The notes under the pieces are model-generated. The model was not told the origin of the DNA, did no database searches, and saw nothing but the letters and a program-made list of their open reading frames with translations. Both the position numbers and the translations under genes were made by a program. From Chara braunii (lineage: Eukaryota; Streptophyta; Charophyceae; Charales; Characeae), in the NCBI GenBank assembly GCA_003427395.1, contig BFEA01000170.1, positions 1,386,447 through 1,419,853 of the forward strand: a stretch of DNA of 33,407 nt, given 5' to 3'. Of this stretch, positions 1-8,959 are shown piece by piece (positions within the stretch are counted from its first letter, which is position 1; each line of letters starts with the position of its first letter).

Positions 1-158
1 TGGTAACGCAAGTTTTACAATGATCTCATGAAGTCACGTGGTCATAAACTTCTTCGTATATAGGAGAAAGAGAACATTCATCACCACACATGCGTTTCTT
101 TTGTTACACACACGTTGCTAAAAAAAAAAGTCACTTAGTTGTGAATTATTTTTTGATC

Positions 159-162
<4 letters not shown>

Positions 163-214
<52 letters not shown>

Positions 215-222
215 AAGAAAGA
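163..222. repeat. (GA)n microsatellite with (AAAG)n tail
   Basis: There are about 24 uninterrupted GA units, followed by three AAAG-type units at 210-222. Confidence 0.97.
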
Positions 223-856
223 TGTTAGCAACGAAACTGCATCGGAGTACCTTGCGCCTTTTATAGGATATGCCCAACAAAATGATAAAGTGATCAGGTA
301 ATTTTTCTTATTTAGAAAGAGAGAAAAATGTAGGAAAAACAAAAAAATATATGGGTAAATGTGATTGTTGTTAATTTTGTTTTTATCAGTAGACTCTACA
401 TCGACAAACATAAAATAAATGCTCCATAAGGCATGTGAAAAATGAAAAACCAGTGAGAAGACAACAACAAACCATATATAATTTGCATATATATGTATAA
501 ATAGAAGTATCACAGATGTTTTCTTTTGTTATGTTTTTGAATGATGTTATGTCTCAGTTGATTTTTCCCGTAAGTAACACAATTATTTACATAATTGTTA
601 TCGACTCTACAAGACTCATTATCCTTTAGGACTTGTTATTATTTTGTTGAGTTTGTTGACAAACAAGCAAGTTTGGGCAACGAACAAGAGATTCCAACTC
701 AGTGAGTTCTCGTTTGTTTGCAAAGCTTTGTAACCAGTCAATGAGAAACTGATGTTTCGCAACACCCCCAAGTGCAACTACTAATGCACGAAGTGGTGCC
801 TGAAGGTGAATATCAACCCTCCTTGTGAAAAAATAACATGATTAATAATTTATTAC

Positions 857-859
<3 letters not shown>

Positions 860-917
<58 letters not shown>
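860..917. repeat. (GA)n microsatellite
   Basis: An uninterrupted run of 29 GA units. Confidence 0.97.
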
Positions 918-919
<2 letters not shown>

Positions 920-1236
920 ATGCATGAAGAAAAAATTTCTATCAAGTTGTGCTCGAAAACCTGTAGTCGTTTCACAATTCAGAGTAAATAAAACACTAGA
1001 GACGTCACACGATTGCTAACATATCTTTGGGTTTGCAAAAAATGAAAACCCCGATAATACATGCGATTCAATTTTTATATATAATTTTGTCATTTGTCAT
1101 TGTCCATAATTATGTATCACATCTGCAAATGAAAACATGAATAGGAGCAACAATAATTTACACGTGTCATAATTAATCATAAAATAATTTTTTTTTTTAT
1201 TATTTGTTTTTGAAAATATACACCAATGTTGATAAT

Positions 1237-1310
1237 CAAGAGTTCAACAATTTTTCAACAATTTTTCAACAAGAGTTCAACAAGAGTTCAACAAGAGTTC
1301 AACAACAGAC
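1237..1310 (+). repeat. 11-bp tandem repeat TCAACAAGAGT and variants
   Basis: Successive units read AGAGTTCAACA or ATTTTTCAACA. The run degenerates downstream into ACCAACAATGGTCCAACA. Because 11 is not a multiple of 3, the Asn/Gln/Phe-rich translation is not evidence of coding. Confidence 0.85.
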
Positions 1311-1664
1311 CAACAATGGTCCAACATATTTTTCAAGGTTGGACCAACAAAGTTTTAACGTAGAGTTTTTGTTGTGCTTCGTGATTCCCCCAGACTGACT
1401 GCAAGACCAATGTTGGTTTAATTTACTTTTTGATGAAAATAGGGATTGCTTCCATAACAACACATGAACAACTGTTGATATATTGAAGAACTTCGACAAA
1501 AAAGGAGTCAAACTTGATTCTTGAAAAAACCAATTTTTTTTTGTTGTCATCTCCCCTTGCACCGTTCGACCTCAATTTTCCAGGTGCTATCGATATCTCT
1601 CATTGTGTCCCCCTTGCCATTCGCCATTGCCTCTACGTTCCTACTCCGACAGCTTGTGTCTAAG

Positions 1665-1706
1665 ACAACTTTTTTCGGTGTGAAAGTACAAGCAACATCG
1701 GCGACA
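1665..1706 (-). other. CCHC zinc-knuckle codons
   Basis: Translated on the minus strand this reads CRRCCLYFHTEKSC, which fits C-x2-C-x4-H-x4-C exactly, the spacing of retroviral and retrotransposon nucleic-acid-binding knuckles. It is in the same frame as the protein stretch starting at 2318 (612 nt, 204 codons). Confidence 0.75.
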
Positions 1707-2520
1707 CCAATCCGCATACGGCGTTACTACTATGTCCACCTTTCATCGCTCTCCCTCTGATGATTGGATTACGAGGTTGTCATCTATTCTTGCTCTAGAT
1801 CCGGCGAACATGTCAAATTTGACATTCATAAGTTTTGGCTGATCCCTGTCATATTATGGAGAGTGCATATCTAAGATCTCCCCGAATAGGTTGATGACTG
1901 CGCTTTTCAAAAAGTAATAGGCGTCCAACGGTACTCTCAGGGTCATTATCCAAAATTTTGTTCCCGCCTCCAAGATATGAAGGTCCTGCATTTCTCGCTT
2001 CAACAATCTTGGTTTGAACGTAACTGTGTATTCCTTCTTGTCTTCCAGCTTTATCTTGAACTCTTTCTGTTGAATCAGCCAAGTAGCAATGTCCTTAGAC
2101 TTGGTTACATAGGATGCTATATTTTGAACTTCAAACTTGACTCTTCCTCGTCTTGCTTCTGGTTAAAACAGGCTCTTCGTTGTCCACCCGTCCTCGTAGG
2201 CTCTAATAAGGTCTCCCTTCACTAATCTCGACATATTTCTTGCCTCTCCCTGAAACACAACCATGACTAACCTTTCCTTCAACCATTGTTCCTTCACTTT
2301 GTTCACCTCCTCATTCACCACGATCGCGTCCCTTCTTCATCCTCCACTATCGTACCGAGGTTCTCATTATGTGGACAGACTATTTCATCGTAGCAAAGTT
2401 CGACGAAATTCATGAGTCTGTCTCAGTCGCTCGGAGCTTCATTGGGTTTTGGGTGCACGACCTCTCTTTCCCCTAGGTTATCCATGTCTCCTTCTCTAAT
2501 CAGTGTGTATACTTGTGGAT

Positions 2521-2850
2521 TCCACGATCGCTAACTCCTGCTTTGCCCCAATATGAGTCTGGTCCCAATCTTTAGTTTTTTGTTGTACTTCGCTCTTTGG
2601 TATGATGCCTGCCATAACTTTACCAGGGCGTGCGGCTACTGCTCGTGAAACCTACCACGGGTAAGAAGTTTTCCAGGCTGAGGATTACACGACCGCTATC
2701 TCCTGCTTTGCCCCAGTATAAGTCCGGTACCACGCTTCACCTTTTCGTTCTACTTCACTTTTTGGTACGTTGCCTGTCGTAACTCTATCAGGTTTTGCGA
2801 ATACTCCTTGTGAAACCTACCACAAGTGAAAAACTTTCCAAGTTCCATAA
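2521..2850 (-). repeat. 165-bp tandem duplication inside the decayed ORF
   Basis: Two copies (about 2521-2685 and 2686-2850) share CTCCTGCTTTGCCCCA (2535 and 2700) and GTGAAACCTACCAC (2645 and 2810), both offset by 165 bp. The period equals 55 codons, so the duplication kept the frame. On the minus strand both copies encode GRFHE/KxY followed by a GAKQE-type peptide in a neighbouring frame. Confidence 0.85.
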
Positions 2851-2872
2851 TTTCTCCCTGCATTGTAACCTA

Positions 2873-3087
2873 GTAAGGATGTGCATTCTTCCGTGAATTG
2901 GTAATGTTCGACAATGTCGATAATTACCCTAAGGATTCTCCAACCTGCACCATCGTAAGCTACTCAATTTTACCCGCTGGTAAGGATGTGCAATTTTCCA
3001 TGAATTGCTAATGTTCAATAGTGTCCATAATTGCCCTCCAGGATTCTCCACCTTGCACTATCGTAAACTACTCAATTTTACCTGTCG
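2873..3087. repeat. 107-bp tandem duplication
   Basis: Copies at 2873-2979 and 2980-3087 both start GTAAGGATGTGCA and end CTACTCAATTTTACC. They abut the 165-bp duplication. 107 is not a multiple of 3, so this lies outside a functional frame. Confidence 0.85.
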
Positions 3088-3099
3088 GTAATTGTCATC

Positions 3100-3880
3100 G
3101 TACCAGTCGTTTCCTTACAATTACCATCAAACCTTTGACCCTATACTTTTTACTTACGTTGATACTTTTCCGGTGATTTTTAGTTACCAAATTGCGTTCG
3201 AGCAACCACCTACCCCGCCAATCCATTCACCTCTTCCTTTTTGTCCCCGCTACCATCTTCTTAACTTCTTTTAGTGTAAACTTTCATGGAAACTTCGGAT
3301 GCCTCTTCTACCAACCCCACCTTCACCTTTTTTTTTCCTTGTATCCAACCCGTCTCACACACTTAGTAACTCTGAGTTGTACTCCACGGATTTCTTACAT
3401 CTTCCTCGAAAACAGACTCGACACATCATATGCTATGGCTATGGGCTACCCGGGAAAACGAAGCCGCCAGTGGGCGCGGCCCCTTCACTGTAGAGGAGAA
3501 GGGCGGCTTGTAGCTCCGTACCTCGTCTCGTCGGCGAGGGTGACGGCCCGGTAGCGCCTCACGCGCTACTCTGCTTGCCCGCTAGCGCCGTTCCCTCGAT
3601 CAGTCACCCGACCTCTTTTGTTTGCGTTTTTCGTCATGATGCTTGTTTTGTGATGCATTTTTTTTCATAATATGCAACGCATGTTTTTTTTTTGTAAGAC
3701 CAGGTTGTTGTTGAGGCTGGCCACCAGGCATATGACAGACCCATCAACAATTGATCATTTGATCATCCGGATGCATTGCCTAACCGGCCCCCTATAAAAC
3801 ACCGTCCCACCCTTACTCATCATTACGCACATCCCTACTCCCAAGGAAGAGTTTGCAACTGGGATTTTTATGAATATTTG
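3100..3880. other. Gene-free stretch, GC-rich block at 3450-3600
   Basis: The pyrimidine-rich plus strand may be the 5' continuation of the decayed minus-strand element, but frames are broken by many stops. 3450-3600 is a GC-rich island. CCTATAAAACACC at 3791-3803 resembles a TATA box, but no supported transcription unit follows it. Confidence 0.5.
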
Positions 3881-4160
3881 TACCTGACCTAACCACACCC
3901 TCTTTGAAAACCAACCACCCATAGCCACTGAAAAACCAAGACTGTCGAACTTTTACCCATTTCCACCTGATAAAAAAAAAAAAAAGTATACCCAGATCTA
4001 CCCTACAACATATAACTGGCCATACCTACCCATGAACATTTTTTTTCAAAACCACCCACGACCACCTGAACCCAAACCATTTGTTAGTCACCCATACCCA
4101 ACCCTACCAAAGTTTTCTTTACTTGTACCCACCCGTACCTACCCATAATTGTATGCACCC

Positions 4161-4270
4161 ACCCATAACCACCGATATTCGTCACCCACCCTCACCTAAC
4201 CGCCCATAACGGCCCCTAACTCTCCCTAACCGCCTCTGATTGTCCTTAACCCCCCCCAACTGTCCTCAAC
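4161..4270 (+). repeat. 10-bp degenerate tandem repeat, consensus NNYCCCTAAC
   Basis: From 4191, successive 10-bp blocks read CTCACCTAAC, CGCCCATAAC, GGCCCCTAAC, TCTCCCTAAC, CGCCTCTGAT, TGTCCTTAAC, CCCCCCCAAC, TGTCCTCAAC. Six of the eight end in TAAC or CAAC at exact 10-bp phase. The opposite strand contains GTTAGGG, which resembles telomere-type repeats, but the 10-bp period differs from the plant 7-mer. Confidence 0.75.
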
Positions 4271-4412
4271 CCACTGGACGTCATAGGATTGACGTGGTAA
4301 TTTTTATTATTATTGATATTATTATTTTTATTTTTTTTCGAGATGTAGCAGTTGCTGCAGCCTATACAACTTGTATAGCATCTGCAAATGCAACAACTCT
4401 CAGTGTGTCTCG

Positions 4413-4436
4413 CACACACACACACACACACACACA
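4413..4436. repeat. (CA)n microsatellite
   Basis: Twelve CA units. Confidence 0.95.
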
Positions 4437-4969
4437 AATATTACATACACAGGGTTACACACATATGAAAATAGTCTATAAAAAAAAAAACAAAAAACAA
4501 ATGAAGAAATATAAAATTTACCCTCGCGAGAAAAAACGTTTACTTTATGGTAAAGCGAGAAATTTGGAATATGAGAAAAATGTCACGCTTGAGCAAAAAT
4601 ACAAAGTCTTCAAAACTATAAGACTCACATCAGGTATACCACGGTTATCCGATGGGAACCTCTACCCGCCCGTACTGCCCCTTTTTTTTTGGCCACCCAT
4701 ACCTGCCCATACCCGTCTATTGTTTTTTCTGGCCGCCCATACCCGTTGTTTTTTTTTACCCCTACCCCTACCTGCCCCTACCCACCCATGATCTCCAGAA
4801 AAGGGCAACTGTACCCACCCTAACAACCACCACCTTTTGTTTGTGCCTGCCCATACCCAACTCCCCCTTCGGAAGGGGTACCCATACCCGACCGTAACCT
4901 GGCGGTTATAGTTGGGTACGACCGGGTACGGGCAATGGTTACCCGTTTGCGCTCTCTGTTCCAAGGTCC

Positions 4970-5715
4970 TACCTGAGTATACCCATGATCATCGTCCATT
5001 CTAGTGACCTTGACATGACAACGACTATAGGTATTAGGGCTAAGCAAGTTCTCACCTCTCTTCCCAGCCCCGATTGAAGCACTATTGGACAATCCACATC
5101 GCACCTGGCACTTCGAATGCTAGGGGTAAACATGCTACTACAGGTTCCATAGGCGAACCATAGTTTTTTCTCCTCTTAGAGAGATCCAAGCCTTATCAAC
5201 ATCAAATCCTTTTGGTTATTCTAGAATTCTATAACCTATAACATCTCAAGTTTCCATCCTCAGTAGGCTTATGGCCACCATCCGCTCCCCATCCCTCTGG
5301 GTGTCTAGGCATTTTATGAGCATCCACCACAGTAGTTCTAGTTTCCGTCCTCAGCGGGTTCACGACCACCATCCACTTTCTCCAACCTCTATCATTAACG
5401 AGAGTTACGTTGGACTATTCTAATATGGCAGTATTCTCCATGCAGGTAGGTACTAACTGCACTATCCTCCACCAGGGCTATCGAGCGTTACACCAACCAA
5501 GTGGATCCCTAAGACAACCACTACTGTGAGGGCCCCAATCCTCAAGTAGCAATGCTGTCGAACCAACCCTCCCCCCAACGGAGTCCCCAATCATATCCCA
5601 CCTAGAGCCCATGCCCCCCCAAAATAACGCCCTAAGGTAACCAATACTGCGTGATCAAGTGCCCACAACCCTGATTCGTATCCCCACAATATTTATTCGT
5701 GAACTCATTTTTTCA
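4970..5715. other. Gene-free stretch with a 91-bp tandem duplication
   Basis: TTTCCATCCTCAGTAGG at 5251 recurs as TTTCCGTCCTCAGCGGG at 5342, each followed by ACCACCATCC. This gives a duplicated unit of about 91 bp. No coding support was found. Confidence 0.6.
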
Positions 5716-5720
5716 GTTTC

Positions 5721-5785
5721 AAGCCTGGAACCCCGAACCTCATGCTTATCAGTTAGCAGCGTTAACCTACCTAGCTATAGAATCG
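5721..5785 (-). tRNA. tRNA-Ile(GAU)-like degenerate element
   Basis: On the minus strand, TAGCTAGGTAGGTTAACGC (from 5777) matches a D-arm/A-box (compare TAGCTCAGTTGGTTAGAGC). Then GCTAACTGATAAGCATG resembles an isoleucine anticodon arm with loop CTGATAA, and GAGGTTCGGGGTTCCAGG resembles the variable loop plus T-arm. Stems are partly broken, so it is a pseudo-tRNA or the head of a SINE and not a working tRNA. Confidence 0.5.
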
Positions 5786-6019
5786 AATGAACTGGACGTG
5801 AGCTACGTTGCGCTTGAGCAAGGGACAATTGTGCAAACATCGAGTCAAGCCCATGGACCAAGAACATCAGGCAACCCCTCATAGCCTAGACCCAACATCC
5901 AACAACCATGGACTAAAGCCCTTAGGTGGTATGCAAGAGTTGTCTGTAATAATCTTACCAGCATCAACCCACGGGAGTATGCAAATGGTCGTTCGTTATG
6001 TAAACGCCCGTCGGTGTCC

Positions 6020-6112
6020 TGGGCATAGGTGCAGAGTTTTGAACCCACAACCTCAGACCACAATGTGCATTTCCAACTAGTGCCCTAACCACTGAGCCAC
6101 AGGTCATCTGTA
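6020..6112 (-). mobile_element. tRNA-derived SINE head with A and B boxes
   Basis: On the minus strand, A box TGGCTCAGTGG (6099-6089) fits TRGYNNANNGG. B box GGTTCAAAACT (6045-6035) is one or two changes from consensus. They lie 54 bp apart, longer than in a tRNA. The D-stem GCTC/GGGC is intact but the anticodon stem is not. This is a Pol III-type SINE remnant. Its 3' end is not identifiable. Confidence 0.6.
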
Positions 6113-6119
6113 GTGTGTG

Positions 6120-7320
6120 CATTGTTTATATTATAGTGACAATTGATTCTTCATTAGCAAGGTTGTAGCACAACACTTTGATGACATCACTTCTCTTGTT
6201 TTGCCAACTTAGCATGTTGCGGTTGCATCGGCCTTGGCCAACTATGAGCATGCAATTAGCATGAAGAGTCAGTATCTGGTCGACCCCGCATGCAATTGGC
6301 ATAGGAAGAGGTGTTGCTCCTCGGATCTACAACAGACTCGCGGTTTTCTGTTGGCAGCAACCCCATCCACAGTCGTACAAAGAAAGAGAGTTAACATGTC
6401 ATGACCATTTTTCATCCATCTGAAAAGAAGATGACTCGTCCTCTCTTTTTGGGACCAACAGTTCATCAAGTCATCGAGTGGAACACATTTGACTTGAATC
6501 TTTTCGAAAACACCTAACCATGTTGATAACGACATGGAGAGCACGAGACTCTTTTGAAAGGAAAGATCACACTTTCGGATTCTTACAGGACAAAACAGTC
6601 ATAGAGAAACACTTCAGAACAACAATTTACTAGGCATGAAAAATATTAAAGAAGAAACAAAAATTATAAAAAACGATAAGAAAATTGCATAAAAAGTGAA
6701 CACTTTCACGAACATTTGGCTAGATCCGGACAAGAAGATATGTGAAGTAGATGATGAAAACCATATTAACCGAAAAATTTGGTTGACCTTTGACATCAGA
6801 GCGAGAATGACGGTGCCACATTTCAATGTCCCCTTCGAGCAAACAAATTTCATACCAATGAATCCTGAACTTTGTAATCTCTTATACACAACCCTGGAAC
6901 CATCCCTTTCACTCCCACCCACCCCCAGTGAAGTGTGGATCTCCCACTGCTCTGTGTTATGGTTTCTCGGGAATTAAGTAGGGATCCTAGTTGTTAAAAG
7001 GGCCCAAAAGGAAGGAGACGCATGATACTGAAGTCAACAAGGGGAGTGAAGGGCGACAGGAAATCAAGCCACGTTGTAATAGGAATAGGCTAGGGAAAAT
7101 ATGAGAAAAGTGTGTGGCCTCTGGAAAACTTCAGTTTGCGGCTAATCCCCTCACAAGAGGGTAATCAATAGTGCTAAAATACAGTATCCTAAAATAATTT
7201 TGTTGGATGTTGAACCCGCTTTCTAGCAGGTATTGCTCCCCACCAAAAGTTTGGAGTATGAGATCATAGGGGAGGATCTACTACTATGGGCTGCTATTAT
7301 CACCCACGACAATAGCTATC
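6120..7320. other. Gene-free stretch, no recognised feature
   Basis: Several 70-100 codon open frames exist on both strands over the same bases (6269-6544 minus; 6614-6977 both strands). None shows motifs or splice support and they overlap antisense, so I make no coding call. CCCCTCACAAGAGGGTAA near 7147 resembles the short palindromic motif described at 7506. Confidence 0.5.
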
Positions 7321-7489
7321 AATCCAACAATTGCTTTATGAAAAAAAAAAAAAAAAGGAGGGAGAGAGATCTATCATAACCTCTGAAAACGGACTGAATT
7401 ATTGTGGACCGTCTTGTGTATTGATCCATGTGGATGGAGGTTAGTATCTCATCCCTTCCGATACTCTGAGGACCATCTTGATTGCGGAA

Positions 7490-7610
7490 CATTGTCGTAG
7501 CAAACACCCTTACAAGGGTATTTGCCATCGTTTTTAAAGGTCGCACTGGGTGCATCTTTGATAAACGTTGTCGGTGCGAACACCCTTACAAGGGTATCCG
7601 CCCTGGTTTT
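7490..7610 (-). pseudogene. Two tandem copies of a short YPCKG-encoding repeat
   Basis: ACCCTTACAAGGGTA occurs at 7506-7520 and again at 7582-7596. On the minus strand both translate as YPCKGV with similar flanks: RCTQC then KNDGKYPCKGVCYDNV for the lower copy, and CKNQGGYPCKGVRTDNV for the upper. Related copies lie at 11440 and 27970. A 1-nt indel breaks the frame between copies. The protein family is unknown to me. Confidence 0.5.
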
Positions 7611-7801
7611 TGCAAGTGACAGAAAAATAAATTTTGTTCGAAACTTGAGTACCCCGCACGAATTGAGATTGAGTTTCGTGTACGTTGGCTGAGTGGTTGA
7701 TCAGAAATAAAAGTGTGTGGGCACACAAGTTTTTTTTGAGGCGCCCATGATTTTTTTTCTTGTTGATATTATAGAAGTCGGCGCAATTGCCGGTCAACTT
7801 T
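7567..7801. repeat. 235-bp dispersed repeat, copy 1
   Basis: It matches 11426-11660 in direct orientation with roughly 85-90% identity by eye. It starts at the CCCTTACAAGGG motif and ends at GTCAACTTT. Internally it has a tRNA-like TTGGCTGAGTGGTTGATC (7685-7702), a hairpin GTGTG-GG-CACAC (7715-7726) and then T8 (7730-7737), which could terminate Pol III. The family is not recognised. Confidence 0.85.
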
Positions 7802-7993
7802 CATGCGCAGTGCGGGTTTGGTGGGTGGTGAAGCAAGATATGGATCCAAGTGCAACGGGTTACCCTGTTTAAAAAAAAGAAGAATAATATTCCGACTATT
7901 ATTTAGAAAATACAAATATTGATCCGCACTTCTTAGCTGCCACAATTTGGGTTTTGCGTGCGGTGCAGCATGATGTGGAACCAAACCCGAAAT

Positions 7994-8022
7994 GGGGGGG
8001 GGGGGGGGGGGGGGGGGGGGGG
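7994..8022 (+). repeat. G29 homopolymer
   Basis: There are 29 consecutive G, followed within 15 bp by GGGG and a C10 run. It is quadruplex-capable and can also fold back on the C run. The equivalent position of the next repeat copy has G23 (8308-8330). Run length in an assembly is unreliable. Confidence 0.9.
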
Positions 8023-8307
8023 AGTGGGGCGGAGCCTCCCCCCCCCCGCTACTTGAATTAAAAAATATATATATATATATATATTCCTTAGTATATATGA
8101 AAATCAAAACATTCATGCGCACTTCTTAGCGGCCCGGTACGGGTTTGGTGTGTGGTGAAGCAAGATATGGATCCAAGTGCAACCGGAAGCCCCCCACGTA
8201 CCCTGTTTTTAAAAAAAATAATAATATTTCGACTATTGTTTAGAAGAAAAAAAACTGTTTATACACACTTCTTAGCTGCCGCATGATATGAAACCAAGCC
8301 CGAAGTA

Positions 8308-8330
8308 GGGGGGGGGGGGGGGGGGGGGGG
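8308..8330 (+). repeat. G23 homopolymer
   Basis: It occupies the same place in copy 2 of the 300-bp repeat as G29 does in copy 1. Confidence 0.9.
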
Positions 8331-8498
8331 CTTCCCACGCTACTTGAATTAAAAAAAAAAAAATACGTATATTCCTTAGTATATATGAAAATCAATACAT
8401 TTCTGCGCACTTCTTAGCGGCCCAGTGCGGGTTTGGTGAGTGGTGAATAAAAATCTTGACAAAATGTTCATGATTGACTAGCCTCTCTGTTCTTTTAC

Positions 8499-8543
8499 GT
8501 GCGGGCATTGCCCGCACCGCCCGCACCGTGGGTGCTAAGCTAG
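8499..8543 (+). mobile_element. Helitron-like 3' terminus
   Basis: There is a perfect 9-bp stem hairpin GTGCGGGCA-T-TGCCCGCAC (8499-8517), then a second hairpin GCACC-GTG-GGTGC (8523-8535). Four bases later comes CTAG (8540-8543) followed by T. Helitrons end in a short GC-rich hairpin a few bases before CTRR and insert between A and T. I could not find a matching 5' TC end or Rep/helicase sequence, so at most a non-autonomous or truncated element is implied. Confidence 0.5.
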
Positions 8544-8887
8544 TAATACTTTATATGCATGTGTTGATTTTATGAGAGGGGGTAGTAATGTTACATAGAA
8601 TCCACGTCCGATGCGGATTCAGAGGTGAATGGAGTGACCAGTTTCTTGAGAAAATGAATTTCGCAAGGAATGGTCAATGTGTGAAGTCTACCCTAGAAAA
8701 AGTTATAATCCTAAGTTATCATTTCCCTGAAATATGGCTTTGAAAAAATTATACTCTTGTCTTGTAAGTGGTAGTGAGACCCACGCCGGAACTATGTTCC
8801 TGCTCCACAGTGGGGTGTTGTCTTCTAATCCTTTGTGGTAAAATGACTACATTACTTCTGAATAGGAGGAAAGTGTTTGAACATTGT

Positions 8888-8957
8888 CAAACCATGGCTT
8901 ATGAGGGAGGCAGCTACTGCCTGCCACAGAGAGGTAGGGGGTGAATCCCCAACTATG
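8888..8957 (+). tRNA. tRNA-Gly(GCC)-like degenerate element
   Basis: A box TGGCTTATGAGG starts at 8895 and a B-box-like GGGTGAATCCCC starts near 8939, at tRNA-like spacing. Between them TGCCTGCCACAGAGAGG resembles the Gly(GCC) anticodon arm (known form CGCCTGCCACGCGGGAGG). The T-loop lacks the canonical TTC. It is most likely a SINE head or tRNA pseudogene. Confidence 0.45.
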
Positions 8958-8959
8958 TT

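Larger units (their letters stand above)
1..1200. other. AT-rich gene-free DNA with two GA microsatellites
   Basis: The stretch is AT-rich and frequently interrupted by stops in all frames. Apart from the two GA tracts listed separately I see no coding signal, RNA gene or clear terminal repeat. The open frame that runs through the first GA tract on the minus strand is a simple-repeat artefact (alternating Ser-Leu). Confidence 0.7.
1560..2870 (-). pseudogene. Decayed retroelement ORF1/Gag-like protein with CCHC zinc knuckle
   Basis: From 2318 downward one minus-strand frame stays protein-like for about 200 codons with in-frame stops only at 2165 (TAA), 1856 (TAA) and 1745 (TGA). Landmarks in order are VNEEVNKVKEQWLKERL, RAYEDGW, VTKSKDIATWLIQQKEFKI, a VPLDAYYFLKSAVINLFGEI segment, a KLMNVKFDMFAGS segment and a CCHC knuckle at 1665-1706. 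A hydrophobic fold segment of this kind followed by a CCHC knuckle is the layout of plant LINE ORF1 proteins (DUF4283-like plus zf-CCHC), which bind element RNA. A frameshift near 2325-2345 separates this frame from a further protein-like stretch up to about 2848, which contains a 165-bp in-frame duplication. No reverse transcriptase is seen downstream, so this is a truncated, dead copy. The family assignment is inference. That it is a decayed coding sequence is well supported by the one-frame continuity. Confidence 0.7.
3880..4960 (+). repeat. CCC-rich degenerate (ACCCAT/CCTACC) tract
   Basis: The plus strand is densely packed with ACCCA, TACCC and CCTACC words and very few G runs until about 4870, where the polarity flips to GGGTACG. 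It is interrupted at 4290-4640 by AT-rich DNA. Frames are repeat-driven. Confidence 0.75.
7802..8446. repeat. Tandem repeat of about 300 bp, two and a fraction copies
   Basis: Copies begin near 7802, 8112 and 8404 and share GGGTTTGGTG, GTGAAGCAAGATATGGATCC, CTACTTGAATTAAAA and CCTTAGTATATATGAAAATC. CACTTCTTAGC occurs at 7929, 8119, 8268 and 8409, so each copy contains a half-repeat. A/T and G runs vary between copies. Confidence 0.85.

Noticed and set aside
4161-4270. Interstitial telomere
   Set aside because: The period is 10 bp with variable bases, and there is no run of TTTAGGG or TTAGGG.
5700-5884. Exon beginning after the strong acceptor TCATTTTTTCAG at 5716
   Set aside because: The first part of the frame coincides with a tRNA-Ile-like sequence on the other strand, which explains the sequence better. 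No donor follows.
6614-6977. Overlapping sense and antisense frames of about 100 codons
   Set aside because: Neither has a recognisable domain, codon signal or splice context.
7504-7522. CRISPR-like palindromic repeats (CCCTTACAAGGG sites)
   Set aside because: Only four dispersed copies, no regular spacing and no cas genes, in a eukaryotic context. Peptide-level conservation explains them better.
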